From: Enterovibrio sp. JCM 19048
GTDB taxonomy: Bacteria; Pseudomonadota; Gammaproteobacteria; Enterobacterales; Vibrionaceae
DNA length: 44,106 nucleotides
NCBI GenBank assembly: GCA_001310415.1
Contig: BAXE01000034.1
Span: forward strand, 1-44,106
Direction of reading: 5' to 3'
Made by a program: the position numbers and the translations under genes. Each line of letters begins with the position of its first letter. The first letter of the stretch is position 1. The notes under the pieces were generated by a model. That model ran no database searches and had not been told where the DNA came from. It was given only the letters and a program-made list of their open reading frames with translations. Positions 37,582 to 44,106 of the stretch are shown here, one piece after another.

Positions 37582-37596
37582 TGTTATAATATAACA
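37582..37596. promoter_or_regulatory. Zur box upstream of the zinc operon
   Basis: TGTTATAATATAACA is palindromic at every pair except its central A, and matches the core of the gammaproteobacterial Zur consensus (GAAATGTTATANTATAACATTTC). It lies 28 nt before the first gene of the zinc operon. Repression by zinc-loaded Zur is the direct prediction. The response-regulator stop lies only 6 nt further upstream. Confidence 0.88.
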
Positions 37597-37601
37597 TTAC
37601 A

Positions 37602-38285
37602 TCACAAAGATGACATTTCGTGCAACGCAGGCCTTCGGTATACCCTTGTCGGCCGCCCCACTTTCCCGTGCTCAAGAAAGGCAACCAGCTCCCCCTGTTC
37701 CACCGCCCTGTCCAGATAGCGCCGCGCAGTGCTTTTACTCATGCCAAACGCTTCGGCAATCGCTGTTACCGTCAGTTCAACATGGGCATGGGTAAACTGG
37801 TCGATGATTTGTCTGAGGGTAAAGTCGTCAGTGCTTTCCCGTTTTTTTGGGCTGACACCGCCGCTGAACAAGGTGTCCAGCGCTTTTTGATCAAAAGCCT
37901 TTTCGGTGACCCATTGCTTTTTGAGGCTGCAAAACTTGTTCAGACTCTCCTCGAGACGGCGATAGTCCAACGGCTTAATCAGGTAGTCAAACGCGCCATA
38001 ACGCAGCGCTTTTTGCACCGTTTCCGCGTCATTGGCTGCAGTGACCAGAATGCATTCCGGCTTTTTCTCCCGCACCAAGAGTTCACGGATAAACTCCACG
38101 CCCAGCCCATCGGGCAGGTAGTTGTCGACAATTACCAGATCAAACGCGGCGATTTCCACCAGCTCACGCGCCTTTGCTAAATCTGCTGCCAAGCTGATCG
38201 CGCTAAACCTCGCGTCCTGACGGATAAAATGGGCGTGAAGCGCCGCGATATCGGCATCATCCTCAACGATCAACACCTTCAACAC
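37602..38285 (-). CDS. CitB/DcuR-type response regulator
   Basis: This intact 227-residue regulator has a receiver domain (LKVLIVEDDADIAALH; phospho-acceptor Asp in LVIVDNYLPDG; conserved Thr in ILVTAAND and Lys in YLIKPLDY). The C-terminal domain has a helix-turn-helix (ELTVTAIAEAFGMSKSTARRYLDRAVEQG) as in the CitB/DpiA/DcuR/MalR group. GTG 38285 overlaps the kinase stop by 7 nt. It probably activates the divergent DASS transporter gene when the kinase senses a carboxylate. Confidence 0.92.
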   Translation of the reverse strand: MLKVLIVEDDADIAALHAHFIRQDARFSAISLAADLAKARELVEIAAFDLVIVDNYLPDGLGVEFIRELLVREKKPECILVTAANDAETVQKALRYGAFDYLIKPLDYRRLEESLNKFCSLKKQWVTEKAFDQKALDTLFSGGVSPKKRESTDDFTLRQIIDQFTHAHVELTVTAIAEAFGMSKSTARRYLDRAVEQGELVAFLEHGKVGRPTRVYRRPALHEMSSL

Positions 38286-39873
38286 GATTCGCTCCTTACG
38301 CTGTGGCGGGGAAAATATACAGTAAAGACAGTTTCATCATCATCGCTGTCGAGTTCCATGTGACCACTGGCGCCTTCAATGATTGATTGCACAAGGTGCA
38401 TCCCAATGCCGTGCTCTACATGATCGGGCTTACTCGTGTAACCAAGCTGGCAAAGCACATCAAGATTCACATTCACGATGGGGCCATTGTTGGCAATCGC
38501 CAGCACATATTCTGAGGCACTTTCATACATCACTACGCGGATAAACCCACGTTTCACAAAGGCCAAGGCTTCAATTGCATTGCTGAACAGGTTGCCAATC
38601 AGGGAGCTTAACTGCTCTTCGTCCAGCCCTTGTGGCAGTTCCGCCCAGCCATCCAGCTCGGTTAAATCAACATTGATACCCTTCTCTGCGGCTTTGCCGA
38701 TATTGGCCAGCAGCAGACCGGAAATCAGCGGCAGCGACTGCAACTGACGCACACTGTCCATCTGGGTCTGGTTCCCTTTGGATTGTGCCAACACCAGTTC
38801 CAGTGCCTGATCTTTGTGACCAAGCTGCAGCAACCCGGCCAGTGTGGAGAGTTTGTTCTGGTATTCGTGGCGCGTGACCCGCAAGGATTCAAGGTAATGG
38901 CTGACCTGACTGATCTTGTTCGAAAGGATCTGCATTTCCTGCTGGGCTCTCAGGCTGAATACCGCACCAGTGGCTGTGTTGTCCTCGGCCAGTGATACAC
39001 GGGTCATGACCACATTGCGGCCATTGACCCTGACCAGACGGTCAATAAAGTCCAGTCCCTCAAGCGAGAAGTACTGGTTATCTTTCACCACGGCTTCCAA
39101 CGCCAGCGGCAACCTTGCATCGCCTTTCACACCGAGCAACCATTTGGCCGAATCATTCATCAGATAGATTTGCTGATCTTTATTGACGGCTATCAACCCT
39201 TCATGGGCAGCTTCCAGCACGCATGGCTGGTATTGAGCGCCTGACGCAGTTGCCAGGGTTCAAGGTGCTGCATTTGTTGGCTGACATAGCCGGAAAAGCG
39301 CCATGCCATCAGGCCGGACAATACCAACGCTGTAATGGCAAAAAAGATAAGAGGCGAGATATTTTCTTCGGTAAGAATGGCAATGGTGTTTTTGAGGTAG
39401 CCGACTTTAATCATGCCGACAATTTCGCCCTCATTGATGATGGGTGCAATAAAGCGCACCGACGGCCCCAATGAGCCAACCCCATGGGAAAGATACGCGA
39501 CCCCTTCCGACAGTGCGCGTTCTATATCCCCACCCAGAGCGGGCAGGCCAACGCGCATTGCGACAGGGTGAGCAAGGCGGATACCGTTTTCATCACTCAC
39601 GGTAATAAAGTCCGCATCTGTTGCATCCTGCAGGCGGGAAATAATATCCGATACCTCTGCAGCGCTATTGCGGCTGACCGCGTCAATCAGGCTGGGAAGC
39701 TGCGCCAACTGGCGCGACTGCACTTCCGCCCGCAATGCGATCTGCTCGTCGAGCAGACTGTTTATCCGGTGTGAGCTTATCGCCCACCAGCCAGCGGCGG
39801 AAAAGACGAATACGCCGCACAACAGCGCGGTCAGGTGCATGGTAAAAGAACGCGGTATAAAGCGTGCGGTCAC
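38279..39873 (-). CDS. CitA/DcuS-type sensor histidine kinase, one frame break
   Basis: The ~531-residue kinase has helix 1 (LTALLCGVFVFSAAGWWAI), a periplasmic Cache/PASp domain (~40-170: LQDATDADFITVSDENGIRLAHP, PSVRFIAPIINEGEIVGMIKVGYL), helix 2 (SPLIFFAITALVLSGLMAW), and a cytoplasmic PAS (AHEGLIAVNKDQQIYLMNDSA). The H-box RHEYQNKLSTLAGLLQLG, N-box NLFSNAIEAL and G-box HGIGMHLVQ are intact. One break near 39212 lies between TM2 and the PAS. GTG 39873 was chosen because AAGGA lies 9 nt upstream. The family senses citrate, malate, fumarate or succinate; which one cannot be told. Confidence 0.9.
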
Positions 39874-40156
39874 TGAAAATATCCTTCTGTTTCTTACCGC
39901 AAAAACCAAGGCCTAGGATACGGGAAATCCGCCCCTTCTGGCAGTCACGCAACCGCTGAAATTGAGAAAGATCCCACCTCTGGTGTTTATGGTTTTAATT
40001 AATTCAACGCGCCTTATCTCAGCCCAGTTTCACACCGGTTTTGCGCGACCCTCTGCAATTGAAAACGAAACCCTGGGTTTGGTTTGGAGATTGATTTAGC
40101 GCAGTTTTTCACCCGCTTTATCGCCGTAGGTTGAAGGAAAATTCAAGGAGGTTTGT

Positions 40157-41561
40157 ATGATGTCTTCAACCAATATGCGATTGGTACTGCTCGCCATTCT
40201 TGGCGTAGTACTCTGGTTTCTTCCTGTTCCTGAAGGACTGACCGTTCAGGCGTGGCAAATGATGACAATATTTGTCGTCACCGTACTCAGTTTGATCCTC
40301 GCACCGTTGCCCCTGGGCGCAATGGCGCTGATGGGTCTGACAGCCGCAACACTGCTCGATGTTCTGCCTATCCGAACCGCACTGACCGGCTTTGCCCACC
40401 CCACAATCTGGATGATCGCTGCGGCGTTTTTTATCTCACGCGGATTCATCAGCACAGGCTTTGGACGCCGTGTCGGCTACTGGTTTATTTCAAAACTGGG
40501 CAACAGCTCGCTGGGTCTGGCGTATGGCCTAGTGCTGACCGACCTTCTTTTCGCCCCGGCGACGCCAAGTACCACCGCCCGTTGTGGCGGGATCATTTCA
40601 CCGCTGTTCCGATCTGTTGCAAGCGCTTACGATTCCGACCCAGAAAAAGGGACGGAAAACAAAATCGGTGCGTTTCTTGTCCAGTGTATTTTCCAGTGCA
40701 ATGCCATCACTTGTGCCATGTTCCTGACCTCTATGGCAGGTAACCCACTGGCGGCCAACTTCGCAAAAGAACAAGGCGTTGAAATCACCTGGGCGGGATG
40801 GGCCATTGCTGCCATCGTACCGGGGATTGTCTGTCTGGTACTCATTCCACTGGTGATGTACCTGGTCTTTCCGCCAGAGCTGAAAAAAACACCTGAAATG
40901 CGTGCAATTGCCCGTCAGAAATTGGTAGAGATGGGCGCGATGACCCGCGATGAGTGGATGGTCTGCGTCACCTTTATCGGCATGGTAACCCTATGGGTGC
41001 TTGGCCCTACACTGGTATTCATGCAACCGTGACCGCACTGCTGGGTCTGGTCTTCCTGCTGCTTACCCGCACCATCACTTGGGATGCTGTGCTGAATGAA
41101 AAAGAGGCGTGGCACACCATCACCTGGTTTGCTGTGCTGGTGATGATGGCAGCGCAACTGAACAAGCTGGGCTTTATCGGCTGGTTTGGCGATGCGATTG
41201 GTGAATCACTGTCTGGCTTTGGCTGGGTCACCACCCTCGCCATCCTGCTACTGGTTTACTACTACAGCCACTACCTGATGGCGAGCGCCATGGCACACAT
41301 CAGCGCCATGTACTCGGCCTTCCTTGCGATTGCGATTGCAGCGGGTGCGCCACCAATGCTTGCAGCCATTGTGCTGGGTATGTTCAGTAACCTGTATATG
41401 TCGACAACCCACTACTCTTCAGGCCCTGCACCTATCCTGTTCGGCGCTGGATTCCTGTCGCTTCAGACTGGTGGAAGATTGGCTTTGTGTTCTCACTTAT
41501 CGTCATCCCAGTGTTCTTCTTCATCGGCGGCGCTTGGTGGAAGCTGCTCGGCATGTGGTAA
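40157..41561 (+). CDS. DASS/SLC13-family carboxylate transporter (CitT/TtdT-like), two frame breaks
   Basis: This ~468-residue inner-membrane transporter of di- or tricarboxylates (2-oxoglutarate, malate, citrate or tartrate class) has helices throughout: LVLLAILGVVLWFLPVPEG, MMTIFVVTVLSLILAPLPLGAMALMG, PTIWMIAAAFFISRGFISTGFGRR, the SNT-like signature APATPSTTARCGGIISP, and NLYMSTTHYSSGPAPILFG near the end. AAGGAGG 5 nt before ATG 40157 is a strong ribosome site. A missing C near 41006 (LGPYTGIHATVTALLGLV restored) and a missing G near 41467 (WWKIGFVFSLIVIPVFFFIGG...LLGMW restored) break the frame. It is divergent from the sensor kinase, which suggests it is the regulated target. A terminator follows. 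Confidence 0.9.
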
Positions 41562-41609
41562 CGCCAAGGATTCATAACAACATTCCCGATAGATGTACCG
41601 TGACTCTTT

Positions 41610-41632
41610 GCCCGCCTTGTGCGGGCTTTTTT
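41610..41632 (+). terminator. Rho-independent terminator of the DASS transporter gene
   Basis: GCCCGC and GCGGGC form a 6-bp stem with loop CTTGT, followed by TTTTTT, about 48 nt past the stop. The opposite strand lacks a T run, so it works in one direction and leaves the convergent FG-GAP gene without an evident terminator. Confidence 0.88.
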
Positions 41633-41654
41633 ACATTGATTGGTAAGGGATGGC

Positions 41655-43375
41655 TCAGAAGAGATAAACCTTTCCGGCACTCACCGAATCTACCGGGGCG
41701 GAAGGTGCACCAATCAAAAGCTCCTTTTTGATCGCACTGAACGCAATCGCCTTACCGAAGTAGTTGAGGTCGGTTGTTTCCGGAGATTTTAAATAATGGG
41801 TCTGTATCCAGGTGCCATTCAGTTCAAAAATGTAAGCCGCTCCGGCATTGTTCCCCAGGTTTCCATTTTCATCCGGTCGATACCAATCCCCGTGCTGTCT
41901 TCATATTGCGCGCCTACCGCCAGCCATTTTCCGTTGTTACCAATGCGACCGAGGTGCCAAATGAATCGCCGTCTTCGGCGTTTGAAGCCGTCAGACGTGC
42001 GTGATGCACCCAATTGCTGCCATCGTAATGCCAGATATGTACTGCCCCCAGTAAATCCACACCGGTATTGTCCGTTGAGGCAACGGTTGATTCTTTCGAC
42101 ACTCCAATGGCCACGATGTCACCAGCGTGTGAAATGGCAGCCGCTTCGCCAAAACCACTGAATTTAATAGGTAAAGTAGATTTCAAATAGCTTTCTTCTA
42201 CCAGGAGTTATCAGGTTGTTTGCGAAATACATACGCAGACCCAACACTGAACACTGAGTTGTCTGTCGGGCTGCCTGTGTAAGAGTCTTCGCCACTCGCG
42301 GTGATCAGCAAAACCTCGCCACTTTTCGCCAGCCTCACTTTGCGGCCGAAGAAATCGAAATTGTCCGCGTTAGATGCTTTAAACAACCAGATAAAATTCC
42401 ATGTCCCACCGCTCAGTTCATAGAGGTATACGCCCCCACTGTTAGACGCCAGATCATTCGCGGGTAATGCGTTTGAAACTGTGGTGCCGTTGGAATCTTC
42501 GTTGTAGGCGCCAATTGCTAACAGGGTTCCATCACCAGAGATAGACACTGAACTGGAGAAGAAATCGCTCGCCGTTGGCGCGGGGTTTTCAATTACCGCC
42601 GTGTTGCTCCACGTGCCACCGGAAAGGCTAAACACATACGCCGCCCCAGCATTGGTAACAGCAGATACCTCCTGCTTCCAACCACTGACCACAATCACGC
42701 TGCCGTCATCATTGATATCGAGGTCAAAGCCAAACCCCGTTATGGGTCCGACGCCGCCACAGAAGAAGTGAGCACAGCTTGCTTCTCCCAACCATCATTC
42801 CCTCGGTTGTAAACCGTTACCTCGCCGCCGTTTACGTTTGAGTCGCCACTCACCAAGGTGGAAATCGCCATCGTGAGCCCATCCCCACTGACTGCAATAG
42901 CATGACCATGGTTTTGCCCGATAGTTGGTATTTGGGGTTCGTATTGACCCACAATGGTTTCAAACGATTTATAAGTGATCAGTACGGTTTCACTGTCGAG
43001 ATTTTCCCCCTCCGTCCGCGCCCGGATGTAAAACAGATCATCATCTTCTGGTTGAATTAATGTATCCAGATAGTAGGTGTAGGTGAGTGTACTGCTAAGC
43101 GCACTTTTCGCGCTGAGAGCGGCTTGATTAGCCAATGTTGCAGGCGGGACTATAACGGCAATTTCTTCGCAGGTTCCGGCGTTGTCTTTACACAGGACGT
43201 AATCATCTGCACCAACATCCCTCCAACTAAAATTCAGCATCTTAGTGGGTGACCCTGTCACAGATAGCGACAGATCTGCCGCCGTTATTTCTGTGCCCGA
43301 AATACAACTATTGTTATCGCACGCTGAGACCAACGACACCAGCGCCAGAGCAGGAAACCATTTATTCCACATCAT
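41655..43375 (-). CDS. FG-GAP repeat lipoprotein with fibronectin-III-like N-terminus, four frame breaks
   Basis: The ~575-residue surface or periplasmic protein has a lipoprotein signal (FPALALVSLVSAC). Residues ~35-125 form a fibronectin-III-like region (MLNFSWRDVGADDYVLCKD...YYLDTLIQPEDDDLFYIRARTEG). The rest consists of FG-GAP/integrin-alpha-like blades with Asp-rich cores such as GFDLDINDDGSVIVVSG, SSSVSISGDGTLLAIGAYNEDSNG, GRKVRLAKSGEVLLITASGEDSYTG and WLAVGAQYEDSTGIGIDRDENGN, suggesting a calcium-binding beta-propeller. Breaks near 42757, 42202, 41950 and 41875 are each fixed by one base; the end then reads SAGKVYLF. ATG 43375 was chosen among close starts. Adhesion or calcium-dependent binding is plausible but unproven. 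Confidence 0.83.
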
Positions 43376-43680
43376 TACCACTACACCCGAATAAGTACGA
43401 CGTTGTCCTTGCTTGCCTTTCTGGTGAAGGCTTCAGTAAAACTATAGTCGAGCGTGTCACATTTGAGACTTAAGGAATTGATGGGCAGCGTGACGTCTTT
43501 GTTGTCGTGAAAGATCTAGTTCATCGATTGATGATGAGGGGTTCTGGTTACTAACAAGAGGATGGAGTAAATATTTTTGTAATAAAAACGACTTTGTCTT
43601 TCAGCCGCAATAGATGCTAGCAATACCGCAGGAGTCCTAACGCCTGATAACCAGAAGAGGGTCACCTATGTTGGGTGTAT
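43376..43680. other. Intergenic region without recognised feature
   Basis: This ~305-nt stretch lies upstream of the FG-GAP gene and downstream of the small membrane-protein gene. It should hold the FG-GAP promoter. I see no gene, strong hairpin or tRNA in it. Confidence 0.5.
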
Positions 43681-43959
43681 TTAGAAGTCTATGCCTGAAT
43701 CGCCATGTTTAAATAATTTGGCAAGCCCACGTATAAACAAAGCCATAGCTCTAAAAGGAAGTTCAATGACAATTTCGAGGAGATCATACCAAACACTTTC
43801 ATTGTCGCACTTTGGTGGCCATAAATAATGGGCGAAGACAAAACCCACAATGCTGACCAATAACAATATCCAGTCAAATGTATAGATAATTAAATCGATG
43901 ACAAAATACGTACTCATAAGGTAAACCGAAAGCGACAAAAACATTCGAAAATTATTCAT
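43681..43959 (-). CDS. Small membrane protein of unknown function
   Basis: The ~92-residue product has two hydrophobic segments, FLSLSVYLMSTYFVIDLIIYTFDWILLLVSIVGFVFAHYLW split around residues ~7-25 and ~30-47, then a polar stretch (PPKCDNESVWYDLLEIV) and an amphipathic end (PFRAMALFIRGLAKLFKHGDSGIDF). ATG 43959 has AAGG close upstream; GTG 43971 is an alternative. No family was recognised and no operon partner is seen inside the window. Confidence 0.6.
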   Translation of the reverse strand: MNNFRMFLSLSVYLMSTYFVIDLIIYTFDWILLLVSIVGFVFAHYLWPPKCDNESVWYDLLEIVIELPFRAMALFIRGLAKLFKHGDSGIDF

Positions 43960-43971
43960 AAGCCTTTCCAC

Positions 43972-44106
43972 GTAGCCCTTCCAGAACCCAACTGGATGTT
44001 TTTATTCATTATGTATCACCAACTCCGGGCTGGATTTATCACATTGCGAATATGGGAGGCATATAAAATAGAAATCAAATGCTTCATCTTTAAACGAATT
44101 TGAATG
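43972..44106. other. Window end, upstream of the small membrane protein
   Basis: These 135 bases are AT-rich and contain no gene or clear signal that I can support. They should carry the promoter of the minus-strand gene ending at 43681. Confidence 0.4.

Overview
The window reads as chromosomal DNA of a marine gammaproteobacterium, most likely Vibrionaceae (a Vibrio, Photobacterium, Grimontia or Enterovibrio relative). Pointers are a type VI secretion (T6SS) vgrG cassette, two large chemoreceptors, a Fur-type imelysin operon, a zrg-like zinc operon behind a Zur-type box, and a CitA/CitB-type two-component system next to a DASS transporter. The genus is inference from gene content only. No rRNA, tRNA, CRISPR array, insertion sequence or origin was seen.

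A feature of the whole window is about 40 single-base frame breaks, roughly one per kilobase. Most sit in short homopolymer runs, and in each case the protein family continues in the next frame. I therefore give the reconstructed full gene span and note where the frame breaks. This pattern fits uncorrected homopolymer sequencing errors better than mass pseudogene formation. Uninterrupted genes include the diguanylate cyclase, MATE pump, LysR regulator, HlyD-like protein, zrg permease, zrgA and response regulator.

Layout: (1) 1-8.64 kb, a T6SS accessory cassette on the plus strand: vgrG (5' end outside the window), a DUF4123 adaptor, a ~1160-residue LysM effector with no recognised toxic domain, then a tandemly duplicated two-gene unit (Sel1-like exported protein plus small membrane protein) that is the obvious immunity candidate. 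(2) 8.8-10.7 kb, a membrane diguanylate cyclase. (3) 11.0-13.7 kb, an exported 171-residue protein followed by a chemoreceptor. (4) 13.7-18.7 kb, an RND efflux pump with its adaptor and an NAD(P)H:FMN-type reductase. (5) 18.9-23.5 kb, a peptide/nickel-type solute-binding protein followed by a PAS-containing chemoreceptor, with no ABC permease nearby. (6) 23.5-25.9 kb, a MATE exporter divergent from a LysR regulator around a long inverted repeat. (7) 26.0-29.05 kb, a CYTH-domain remnant, then a membrane protein, HlyD-like adaptor and DUF2955 membrane protein. (8) 29.1-34.0 kb, an iron-type operon (imelysin, di-haem cytochrome, second imelysin, Tat-type DUF1513 protein) behind a Fur-like box. 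(9) 34.1-37.6 kb, a zinc operon (small His/Cys protein, His-rich ZrgA, ABC ATPase, ABC permease, DUF3299 protein) behind a near-perfect Zur palindrome. (10) 37.6-41.6 kb, a CitA/CitB-type two-component system divergent from a DASS carboxylate transporter. (11) 41.6-44.1 kb, an FG-GAP lipoprotein and a small membrane protein.

The most interesting region is the T6SS cassette. The effector's toxic activity is not recognisable, and the two copies of its presumed immunity unit are nearly identical except for their export signals. The two metal operons lie back to back, each with its own metal-sensing operator.
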